Source: Gemmatimonadota bacterium (GTDB lineage Bacteria > Gemmatimonadota > Gemmatimonadetes > Gemmatimonadales > Gemmatimonadaceae). From it: a DNA stretch of 13,959 nt. Both the position numbers and the translations under genes were made by a program. Of this stretch, positions 9,201 through 13,959 are shown piece by piece; the first letter of the stretch is position 1, and each line of letters starts with the position of its first letter. The notes under the pieces were generated by a model that saw nothing but the letters and a program-made list of their open reading frames with translations, was not told the DNA's origin and did not search any database. The stretch covers positions 1 through 13,959 of the forward strand of contig CANJOX010000038.1 of assembly GCA_947475795.1 (NCBI GenBank), given 5' to 3'.

Positions 9201-9323
9201 CTGGTTCGCTGCGTCCGTGACACGGACGGTCAGCGATCCCGGCCCGCTTTGCGCGCGGGCGGTGGGAGCGGCAACCGCGATCGTGCCTGCCAATGCCAGC
9301 AGGACACGCCAAGGGTGATACAT
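6213..9323 (-). CDS. susC: SusC/RagA-family TonB-dependent outer-membrane transporter
   Basis: This 1036-residue protein is a TonB-dependent outer-membrane transporter of usual SusC length. Residues 1-24 are a signal peptide ending TARA. A carboxypeptidase-regulatory-like beta-sandwich follows (about 30-107: LTVRVTDAANQRPVEAARVF, then YTVRVLRVGY). The plug (about 128-260) carries both SusC hallmarks: RVRGMNSVSLSNEPIWIIDG (177-196) and IEIVKGPSAATLYGTDAANG (234-253), then VILVTTKKG. The rest is beta-barrel, ending in an aromatic C-terminus (YFIFRVNVGY) suited to BAM-dependent insertion. Two close cysteine pairs occur in barrel segments (CSLQTVGTGVC and CTRPNC) and may be loop disulfides. ATG 9323 is supported by AGGAG 7 bases upstream and by the signal peptide. 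It forms an operon with susD. The transported substrate cannot be told. Confidence 0.95.
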   Translation of the reverse strand: MYHPWRVLLALAGTIAVAAPTARAQSGPGSLTVRVTDAANQRPVEAARVFLVGTAIGGATSTDGRLTLRGIPAAEYTVRVLRVGYTEQTKRVPIAAGQTATVEFTMATAAVNLAAVVTTATGEQRRVEIGNATANIDASKVLEAAPVSNLSDLLNSRAPGVTVTSGSQTGTGSRIRVRGMNSVSLSNEPIWIIDGIRMTSNNASFSTATGSGGDTGGNNASRVGDLNPEEIENIEIVKGPSAATLYGTDAANGVILVTTKKGRAGAAKWNVYGEGGALVDKNYYPDAYSLFARTGTTGVSSRTNGCSLQTVGTGVCTADSTVSLNIFNEKDLTPVGTGARRQAGVQVSGGTEAVRYFFAVEDEKETGVLSLPQFERARFDSLDLPIRPWTARPNVTARKSLRMNLNSAISPKLDLAVATNFINIGQRYSLESNATAGLGSHLFGGPGTRANGTVSGLGTPLNGYRAWTPGYMWQEKTSQEVNRFIWSANANWRPFSWLANRATVGNDYTGRSDENLLLRGEGPPLTATTRLGARGINRVNINNLTVDLGSTASYAFSGLSLKTTVGAQYIGYKFAGAATGATQLAPGSQSVGSGTIPSVSEATTIQKTFGVFIEQALNVGDRLFLTAAVRSDQNSAFGTNFQSILYPKASASYLISQEEWWKAPAFVNSVRLRYAYGQSGVQPGPNDAIRFFTAASTSIAATDQPTVIQAALGNDNLKPERSAEQETGFEVQMFDSRINLDATYYSKITKDALISAILPPSYGSVASQLRNLGAVKNAGVEVSINAQILQGEKLGWDVNLSGSANDNKVVSLGNNPPQVGTTSRTVAGYPIAGLWARPITGWQDKNGDGLLTYYTDATKNEVFVGDSAIFRGYATPRYMMTLGSGVDLFNRKLRISTMLDYRGGNKWYNNTERIRCTRPNCAGRLDLKADFIDQATNIAANEHVARTLDGFFQSGAFVRLREMSVQYTMSPALAQKLTRARSLNLVFTGRNLWLKTKYRGTDPESGFNTTSGTEAPNEFQTVGPPSYFIFRVNVGY

Positions 9324-9335
9324 GGGAAATCTCCT
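9324..9335 (-). promoter_or_regulatory. susC ribosome binding site
   Basis: On the minus strand AGGAG (9335-9331) lies 7 bases before the ATG at 9323. It fixes the start of susC, because the open frame extends upstream to 9422 through the tandem repeats, where no other Shine-Dalgarno or signal peptide is seen. Confidence 0.8.
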
Positions 9336-9396
9336 CGAGAAATGGAAAGGAACCAGCCGACGCCGGACCACCGTCAACCGCCCGACAGCCACGAGC

Positions 9397-9428
9397 AACC
9401 AGCCAACCAGCCAACCCGCCAACCAGCG
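9397..9428. repeat. Four-copy 8-bp tandem repeat
   Basis: Four adjacent octamers read AACCAGCC, AACCAGCC, AACCCGCC and AACCAGCG; the last two each differ from the first by one base. The array lies 74 bases upstream of the susC start and would fall in its 5' leader if the promoter is near the palindrome. Read on the minus strand it gives an apparent Gly/Trp/Leu/Val repeat upstream of susC, which is an artefact of the repeat. Confidence 0.85.
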
Positions 9429-9452
9429 GACAACGTGCGGCTTGCCGAAATG

Positions 9453-9470
9453 GTTGCATACTTATGCAAC
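9453..9470. promoter_or_regulatory. Candidate operator: 18-base palindrome
   Basis: GTTGCATA (9453-9460) and TATGCAAC (9463-9470) are perfect inverted copies separated by CT. Such an 8-2-8 dyad in an A/T-rich patch of a divergent promoter region is typical of the binding site of a dimeric regulator. It could control susC, the DUF5916 gene or both. No regulator gene lies next to it and I cannot assign the family. Confidence 0.5.
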
Positions 9471-9662
9471 ATATCCGACAGGCACTTTTCTCATTACGAA
9501 CCGTCTGCCCCACGCATTCTCCTGCTCCTGCCCACGTCGAGGATGGCGAATTATGCAGCGACGGCCAACGATCGGCAAAGGTCAGTCGCGGCATCACCCA
9601 ACCGGAATACGTGCTAGCATTCACCCGGTCGTCGCGCGTCGTGAAGGCGCGCGCCTCCTTCC

Positions 9663-12128
9663 CTGCTCCGGAGCCCGCCCCTGCCCGCGTCCCTGTCTTC
9701 TGCCCTGCTGCTGACGGCCCTGCTGCAGGTGGTGGCGCCCGTGCCACCGACCGCATCGCCCACCCCCGCCGTCCCCACCACGAACAACACAGCCGCGTCC
9801 TCGCGTCACGCCTCGCGGCACGCGGGCCCCGTCTTTCATGGCCGCCGCGGCGAGCTCACGGTCACCACGCCCCGCCGCGAGGCCGACGGCATCGTGGACG
9901 GCCGCCTCGACGAACCGGCCTGGGCCGATGCCGCCGTGCTCACCGGCTTCTCCCAGTTCTTCCCCGCCGACGGCGTGGCGGCGCAGGACAGCACCGAGGT
10001 GCTGGTGTGGTACTCGGCCACCGAACTGCACGTGGGAATCCGCGCCTTCGCCGCCCCCGGCACCGTGCGCGCCACCCTCGCCGACCGCGACAAGATCACG
10101 CAGGACGACAACGTCCAGCTGTTCCTCGGAACATACGGCGACAGCCGGCAGGCCTTCGTGTTCGCGGTCAACCCGTTCGGTATCCAGAGCGACGGCGTGC
10201 TCACGGAAACCGGTTCCGTGCTGGGCGGTGGCTTCACCAGCACCTCGGCCAAGGCGCGCGAGAGCTCCGACCTCGCCCCCGACTATGTCTGGAAGTCCAA
10301 GGGCGCCGTCACCGACTTCGGCTATCAGGTGGAGCTCGCCATTCCCTTCAAGAGCCTGCGCTACCGCGCCGGCGACGAGCAGCGCTGGCAGCTGAACGTG
10401 GCGCGCACCGTGCAGGTCACGGGACACGAAGAGACGTGGGCACCGGCGCTCCGCGGCGCCTCGAGCTTTCTGGCGCAGTCCGGCGTGCTCACGGGGCTGC
10501 GCGACCTGCGGCGCGGCCTCACGGTCGATGTGATTCCCACCATCACCTCGAGCGCCGTGGGCACGCGGAACGCCGCGACCTCGGCGTGGCAGTACGGCAG
10601 CGCGCGCCCCGAACTGGGCGGCAGTGTGCGCTGGGGCGTGACCAGCAACCTCACCGTGGCGGGCACCGCCAACCCCGACTTCTCACAAGTCGAGGCCGAC
10701 GCCACGCAGTTCTCGTACGATCCGCGCGTGGCGGTGTTCTTCCCCGAACGGCGCCCCTTCTTTCTGGAAAGTCAGGAGCAGTTCACCACCCCCAACCGCC
10801 TGATTTACACGCGACGCATCGCGCAGCCGGTCGCGGCCACCAAGCTCACCGGCAAGTACGGCGGCTTCGACATCGGCGTCCTCTCGGCCATCGATAACCG
10901 CGAGGCGTCGGCCGACCAGTCGCATTCGCCGATCTACAATATCCTGCGCCTGCAGCGCGACGTGGGCGCCCAGAGCCGCATCGGCGTGGCCTACACCGAC
11001 AAGATCGACGGTGCACGCTGGAACCGCGTGCTCGGCGTGGACGGCCGACTGGTGCGCGGCATCTACAACCTGCAGGCGCAGGTGGCCAGCAGCTTCACCG
11101 GCAGCGACAGCGGCACGCAGCGCGCGCCCCTGTTCGACGTGAACGCCTCGCGCAACGGCCGCCGCTTCGTGGCCCGCTACAGCATGAACGGCATCAGCCC
11201 CGACTTCGACGCGCAGTCGGGGTTCATCGCGCGCCCCGGCATCGCCAACATGTCGGCCACGCACCGCTGGAATTTCTACGGCAAGCCGAAGGCGCTGGTC
11301 GAGCTGTTCAGCCCCGAGCTGTTCGTACTGGGCCGCTACCAGTACGACCGCTTCGTCAACGGCGAGGGGTCACAGGATCGCCAGCTGCACCTGCGAACCA
11401 ACGCCCGTGTGCGCGGCGGCTGGCAGTTCGGCACGCAGCTGCTGCTCGAAGTGTTCGGCTACGACCCGTCGCTGTACAGCAACTACGTGCTGGTGAAGCC
11501 GCGCGGGGCGGGGCGCACGGACACGGTGGCCTATGCCGGCACGCCCAAAATCGGCAATCGCGATTGGGTGTTCTCGCTGGGCACGCCGGAATTCCGGCGC
11601 TTCAGCTACAACGCGTTTTCCATCATCGGCTACGACGAAAACTTCCAGGAGTGGAGCTCGGCGGGCATCTTCAGCCTGCAGAACACGCTGAACCTCCGCC
11701 CCACCGAGCAGCTGCGTCTGGCCGGCACGTGGAACTACGACACGTTCGACCGCCGCAGCGACGGCACGCGCGTACTCACGCGTAACACGTATCGCCTGCG
11801 CAGCGAGTATCAGGTCACGCGGCAGTTCTTCGTGCGGGTGATCGGTGAGCGCTCGGTGGTCACGCAGGACTCCCTGCGCGACGACACCCGCACCGAACTC
11901 CCCATTTATCTGCGCGCCGGCAACGGCACCCTGTCGCGTGCGACGGCCTTCGAGCGCACGCGGGTCCGTCTCGACGTGTTGCTCTCGTATCTGCCGTCGC
12001 CCGGCACCGTGGTGTATCTGGGCTACGGCGATGCGCTGCGCGCCGACCGGCCGGTCGGCCCTGAGCGCCTCGAGCGCTCCCGCGATCAGTTCTTCATGAA
12101 ACTGAGCTACCTGTTCCGCGTGCAGTGA
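9663..12128 (+). CDS. DUF5916 outer-membrane protein with CBM9-like N-terminal domain
   Basis: From CTG 9663 the product is 821 residues. Residues 1-24 or so read as a signal peptide (LRSPPLPASLSSALLLTALL, then QVVA). A CBM9/DOMON-like beta-sandwich spans about 75-260, starting IVDGRLDEPAWADA and including DDNVQLFLGTY. From about residue 285 the DUF5916 barrel region carries the hallmarks NPDFSQVEAD (337-346) and FFPERRPFFLE (359-369). The chain ends MKLSYLFRVQ, as expected for an outer-membrane barrel strand. The first standard start codon is GTG 9729, which gives 799 residues but removes the signal peptide. The frame is closed by a TGA at 9642 and offers no ATG, GTG or TTG before 9729, so CTG is my preferred but uncertain start. 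The role in the family is not settled; carbohydrate binding is an inference from the fold. Confidence 0.88.
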   Translation: MLRSPPLPASLSSALLLTALLQVVAPVPPTASPTPAVPTTNNTAASSRHASRHAGPVFHGRRGELTVTTPRREADGIVDGRLDEPAWADAAVLTGFSQFFPADGVAAQDSTEVLVWYSATELHVGIRAFAAPGTVRATLADRDKITQDDNVQLFLGTYGDSRQAFVFAVNPFGIQSDGVLTETGSVLGGGFTSTSAKARESSDLAPDYVWKSKGAVTDFGYQVELAIPFKSLRYRAGDEQRWQLNVARTVQVTGHEETWAPALRGASSFLAQSGVLTGLRDLRRGLTVDVIPTITSSAVGTRNAATSAWQYGSARPELGGSVRWGVTSNLTVAGTANPDFSQVEADATQFSYDPRVAVFFPERRPFFLESQEQFTTPNRLIYTRRIAQPVAATKLTGKYGGFDIGVLSAIDNREASADQSHSPIYNILRLQRDVGAQSRIGVAYTDKIDGARWNRVLGVDGRLVRGIYNLQAQVASSFTGSDSGTQRAPLFDVNASRNGRRFVARYSMNGISPDFDAQSGFIARPGIANMSATHRWNFYGKPKALVELFSPELFVLGRYQYDRFVNGEGSQDRQLHLRTNARVRGGWQFGTQLLLEVFGYDPSLYSNYVLVKPRGAGRTDTVAYAGTPKIGNRDWVFSLGTPEFRRFSYNAFSIIGYDENFQEWSSAGIFSLQNTLNLRPTEQLRLAGTWNYDTFDRRSDGTRVLTRNTYRLRSEYQVTRQFFVRVIGERSVVTQDSLRDDTRTELPIYLRAGNGTLSRATAFERTRVRLDVLLSYLPSPGTVVYLGYGDALRADRPVGPERLERSRDQFFMKLSYLFRVQ

Positions 12129-12149
12129 CCTGACACACCAGGTATATGA

Positions 12150-12188
12150 CGAAGGCCCCGGTCGGAAACATCCCGACCGGGGCCTTCG
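12150..12188. terminator. Perfect 16-bp hairpin between convergent genes
   Basis: CGAAGGCCCCGGTCGG (12150-12165) pairs without mismatch with CCGACCGGGGCCTTCG (12173-12188) around a 7-base loop. It begins 21 bases after the DUF5916 stop and lies 32 bases beyond the stop of the opposing BI-1 gene. There is no long T run on either side, but position and stability make it the probable shared transcription end. Confidence 0.78.
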
Positions 12189-12220
12189 ACTATTCCACAA
12201 CACCCGTAAGCGTGCGCCGC

Positions 12221-12970
12221 TTAGTCGCGACGCCCCTGCAGGCGCGACAGCAGCCGCAGCAGTTCGAGGTACAACCACACCAGCGTGACCATCAGGCCGA
12301 ACGCGGCAAACCACTCGAGCTGTTTCGGCGCCCCGGCCCGCACGCCGTGTTCAATGCGGTCGAAGTCGAGCACGAGGTTCAAGGCAGCTACGCCGGCAAT
12401 GGCGAGGTTGATACCGATCGCCAGCGGACCAGACGACGTGAAGTAGCCGATCGACACACCAAACAGCGACAGCAGCATCGAACCCAGATAGAACAACCCG
12501 ATGCCGATCATCGCGGCCATCATCATTTTGCGGAAGCCTTCGGTGGCCCGCAGGATGTTGAAGCGGTACAGCATGAACACCGCGCCGGCGACACCGAAGG
12601 TCAGCAACACGGCCTGCTGCGGCAACCCGGCGAAGCGGGCGTTGTACATCGCCGAGATCGCACCCAGAAAGATGCCTTCGAGCGACGCGTAGATGGGCGC
12701 GCTCCACGGCGCGCTCTGCGGCCGGAAGCTGGTGATGAGCGCGAACACGAAGCCGCCGAGTCCGCCCACCAGCATGGCCGGCATGATCAGATCGACGCGC
12801 CCCGACGCCACTTGCTGCCACGTGAGCGTGGCGGAAAACAACGTGACGGCGAGCAGGATGGCGGCCTTGCCGGCGGTCCCGGACACGGTCATTGAAGCCG
12901 AGCGGGAACCGGCGGCGGTGGCGCGCGCCGCATCGGCCAAGCGGGACAGCACAGGATTGGTGGTACGCAT
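12221..12970 (-). CDS. Bax inhibitor-1/YccA family integral membrane protein
   Basis: This 249-residue protein is a seven-helix inner-membrane protein of the BI-1/YccA (TMBIM) family, whose characterised members act as pH-sensitive calcium leak channels or modulate membrane proteases. Hydrophobic segments lie near residues 31-50, 60-80, 93-113, 119-137, 149-170, 181-201 and 219-241. The C-terminal family block is clear: LVLDFDRIEHG (199-209), GAPKQLEWFAAFGLMVTLVW (213-232) and LYLELLRLL. The acidic residues of DFD (202-204) lie where the family has its pH-sensing aspartate. ATG 12970 is chosen because MRTTNPVLSR is the usual start of this subfamily; the longer frame up to 13297 runs antisense through arsR. 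No Shine-Dalgarno is evident (the leader is CCCCCCT). It stands alone between the hairpin and arsR, and I see no functional tie to either neighbour. Confidence 0.92.
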   Translation of the reverse strand: MRTTNPVLSRLADAARATAAGSRSASMTVSGTAGKAAILLAVTLFSATLTWQQVASGRVDLIMPAMLVGGLGGFVFALITSFRPQSAPWSAPIYASLEGIFLGAISAMYNARFAGLPQQAVLLTFGVAGAVFMLYRFNILRATEGFRKMMMAAMIGIGLFYLGSMLLSLFGVSIGYFTSSGPLAIGINLAIAGVAALNLVLDFDRIEHGVRAGAPKQLEWFAAFGLMVTLVWLYLELLRLLSRLQGRRD

Positions 12971-13092
12971 AGGGGGGTGTCGTCGAGAGGTTGAATCCGG
13001 CGGACAACCGCAAGATACCCCACAGACCGCCATTCGGCCCGGTCGGCGCGCGCCACATCCCGGTCTGCACGGGTCCCACACGTCGGGGCCCA

Positions 13093-13121
13093 TTGCATAC
13101 ATCAAATTTTCCTGATACATT
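13093..13121 (+). promoter_or_regulatory. arsR promoter, TTGCAT-N17-TACATT
   Basis: TTGCAT (13093-13098) and TACATT (13116-13121) are separated by exactly 17 bases, a good match to the housekeeping sigma-70-type pattern. Transcription starting 7 bases after the -10 hexamer would begin at 13128, the A of the arsR ATG, so a leaderless mRNA is predicted. No Shine-Dalgarno exists in the interval, which agrees. Confidence 0.7.
13101..13116. promoter_or_regulatory. ArsR operator candidate 1 (before arsR)
   Basis: ATCAAATTTTCCTGAT is an imperfect dyad (ATCA and TGAT arms) placed almost exactly in the spacer between the arsR -35 and -10 hexamers, where bound repressor would block RNA polymerase. A closely similar 16-mer precedes arsM (13479-13494). 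ATCAA/TTGAT-like half sites are common in ArsR operators, which supports autoregulation. Confidence 0.7.
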
Positions 13122-13127
13122 ACAACC

Positions 13128-13457
13128 ATGACGACGCTCGACCTTCCACGCGCCACCCAGATTTTCCACGCCCTCTCGGATGACACCCGACTGGCCGTGT
13201 TGCGGATGCTGGGCGGGGGCGAACGGTGCGTCTGCGACCTGCAGAACGCACTGGACGTGGCACAGTCCCGACTGTCATTCCACCTCAAGGTGCTCAAAGA
13301 CGCCGGGTTGGTGCACGACCGCCGGGACGGACGCTGGTCGTACTACGCGTTGCGCCCCGACGCCCTCACCGAGGCCCACGACATCGTGCACGCCCTCGCC
13401 ACCGCGGGGCCGGTGAACGCGCCGCCGCCGGCCGCGCTGGGACGGTGCTGCGGCTAG
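13128..13457 (+). CDS. arsR: ArsR-family arsenic-responsive transcriptional repressor
   Basis: This 109-residue protein is a winged-helix repressor of the ArsR/SmtB family that should release DNA when arsenite binds. The core reads ALSDDTRLAVLRML (15-28), then ERCVCDLQNAL (32-42) with the Cys34-Val-Cys36 metalloid-binding motif at the start of helix 3, and the recognition region VAQSRLSFHLKVLKDAGLV (44-62). The wing follows (RRDGRWSYYAL, 65-75). A further Cys107-Cys108 pair ends the protein (GRCCG) and may supply a third thiolate. The ATG at 13128 is 6 bases after the predicted -10, so the mRNA is probably leaderless. It is followed 66 bases later by arsM, which fits control of arsenic methylation. 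The best-supported effector is As(III), possibly also Sb(III). Confidence 0.94.
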   Translation: MTTLDLPRATQIFHALSDDTRLAVLRMLGGGERCVCDLQNALDVAQSRLSFHLKVLKDAGLVHDRRDGRWSYYALRPDALTEAHDIVHALATAGPVNAPPPAALGRCCG

Positions 13458-13478
13458 CGCCGTTTTTGTACCAAACAC

Positions 13479-13494
13479 ATCAATATTTTCTGAT
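13479..13494. promoter_or_regulatory. ArsR operator candidate 2 (before arsM)
   Basis: ATCAATATTTTCTGAT shares its first five and last four bases, and its T-rich centre, with the 16-mer before arsR. It lies in the 66-base arsR-arsM gap, downstream of a possible -35 (TTGTAC, 13466-13471). A clear -10 is not visible. This suggests that arsM has its own ArsR-controlled promoter in addition to any read-through from arsR. Confidence 0.62.
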
Positions 13495-13523
13495 TCTTTT
13501 CCTCGCACATCCCGGAGCGAATC

Positions 13524-13959
13524 ATGACCACGCCCATCAGCATCACCCCGCGCGGCACCGACACGGCCACCAGCACGGCCACCGAAAACCCTGCCGCGGC
13601 ACCGTCGGTGACCGAACTCGTGCGGGAGCGCTACGGCGCCGCGGCACGCCGCGTGCTCGAGGCCGGCGATACCGCCTCCTGCTGTGGCCCCCAGAGCTCC
13701 TGCTGCGGCGGCAGTGCCTTCAATGGCGCCGTCGATCCGATCACCTCCGACCTCTATGTGAACGGCGAGACCGACGAACTCCCGGGCGCCGCGGTGCTCG
13801 CCTCGCTGGGCTGCGGCAACCCCACCGCACTCGCCGCGCTCGAGCCCGGTCAGGTGGTGCTCGATCTCGGATCGGGAGGCGGCATTGACGTGATCCTCTC
13901 CGCCCGCCGCGTCGGCCCCACGGGCAAGGCGTACGGATTGGACATGACCGACGACATGC
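13524..13959 (+). CDS. arsM: Arsenite S-adenosylmethionine methyltransferase ArsM, N-terminal part
   Basis: The frame is open for 145 codons to the window edge. ArsM transfers methyl groups from SAM to arsenite, giving methylated and finally volatile arsenicals in the cytoplasm. The SAM-binding motif I is clear ([20 protein letters not shown], 111-130), followed by [15 protein letters not shown] (131-145) with the acidic motif II. Upstream are the conserved YVNGE (78-82) and SLGCGNP (94-100); Cys97 corresponds to a conserved ArsM cysteine. Cys-Cys pairs occur at 53-54 and 60-61. The later arsenite-binding cysteines would lie beyond the edge. Residues 1-28 are a Thr/Ala-rich extension. ATG 13524 is supported by GGAG (13514-13517) 6 bases upstream. 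It follows arsR, its presumed regulator. Confidence 0.93.
   Translation, partial: MTTPISITPRGTDTATSTATENPAAAPSVTELVRERYGAAARRVLEAGDTASCCGPQSSCCGGSAFNGAVDPITSDLYVNGETDELPGAAVLASLGCGNPTALAALEPGQVVLDLGSGGGIDVILSARRVGPTGKAYGLDMTDDM

Larger units (their letters stand above)
9324..9662. other. Divergent regulatory region between susC and the DUF5916 gene
   Basis: This 339-base stretch separates two divergent envelope genes and is locally richer in A/T than its surroundings (about 9447-9500). It holds the susC Shine-Dalgarno, a four-copy 8-bp tandem repeat (9397-9428) and an 18-base palindrome (9453-9470). For the plus-strand gene an extended -10-like TGCTAGCAT lies at 9612-9620, but I see no matching -35, so the promoter is only tentative. 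Several short open frames cross the region on both strands; none has a signal peptide, Shine-Dalgarno or family motif, so I call no gene here. Confidence 0.6.

Noticed and set aside
9380..9470. CRISPR-like array suggested by repeated octamers and a palindrome
   Set aside because: The repeats are 8 bp and contiguous with no spacers, and no cas gene is present.
9293..10897. 534-codon plus-strand frame overlapping the start of the DUF5916 gene
   Set aside because: It begins antisense to the susC signal peptide and then runs in a shifted frame through the CBM9-like domain; the composition is Arg/His-rich with no motif.
13099..13127. Divergent promoter for the BI-1 gene on the minus strand
   Set aside because: TTGTAA followed by ATGTAT at 17 bases can be read on the minus strand (13125-13097), but it lies over 120 bases from the BI-1 start and overlaps the better-supported arsR promoter; too weak to annotate.
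12971..13297. N-terminal extension of the BI-1/YccA protein
   Set aside because: It runs antisense through arsR and its promoter, and the family start MRTTNPVL begins at 12970.

Overview
The window is GC-rich, densely coded bacterial DNA. A SusC/SusD pair, a DUF5916 outer-membrane protein with a CBM9-like domain, and a secreted DUF5117/DUF4953-type metalloprotease together point to Gemmatimonadota (Gemmatimonas or Gemmatirosa-like), with Bacteroidota-type nutrient-uptake machinery in a high-GC genome. This placement is inference from gene families and composition; no rRNA or other marker gene is present.

Layout, left to right. (1) At 1-473 on the minus strand lies the N-terminal part of a tetratricopeptide-repeat protein that runs off the left edge. 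(2) At 649-3171 on the plus strand is a secreted metzincin-type zinc protease, followed by a long hairpin. (3) At 3258-4711 on the plus strand are a small secreted six-cysteine protein and, overlapping its stop codon, a lipoprotein of unknown function; a strong hairpin with a T run follows at 4741-4776. (4) At 9323-4807 on the minus strand is a susC-susD operon, whose two start codons each have a clear Shine-Dalgarno sequence. (5) A 339-base divergent intergenic region (9324-9662) holds a four-copy 8-bp tandem repeat and an 18-base palindrome. (6) From about 9663 to 12128 on the plus strand is a DUF5916 outer-membrane protein whose signal peptide seems to start at a CTG codon. (7) A perfect 16-bp hairpin separates it from a convergent Bax-inhibitor-1/YccA family membrane protein (12970-12221, minus). 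(8) Divergent from that are an arsenic-type arsR repressor (13128-13457) and the first 145 codons of an arsM arsenite methyltransferase that runs off the right edge.

How the genes could work together. Regions 2 to 6 look like an envelope and scavenging neighbourhood: an exported protease, a TonB-dependent transporter with its surface lipoprotein, an outer-membrane barrel with a possible carbohydrate-binding domain, and a small secreted protein paired with a lipoprotein. The substrate cannot be read from the sequence. Region 8 is a separate arsenic unit. Its two genes each carry a near-identical 16-base operator candidate; the one before arsR fits exactly between a -35 and a -10 hexamer, and the predicted arsR transcript would begin at its ATG.

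I saw no tRNA, rRNA, CRISPR array, insertion sequence or prophage gene. The least described element is the six-cysteine secreted protein plus lipoprotein pair at 3258-4711.
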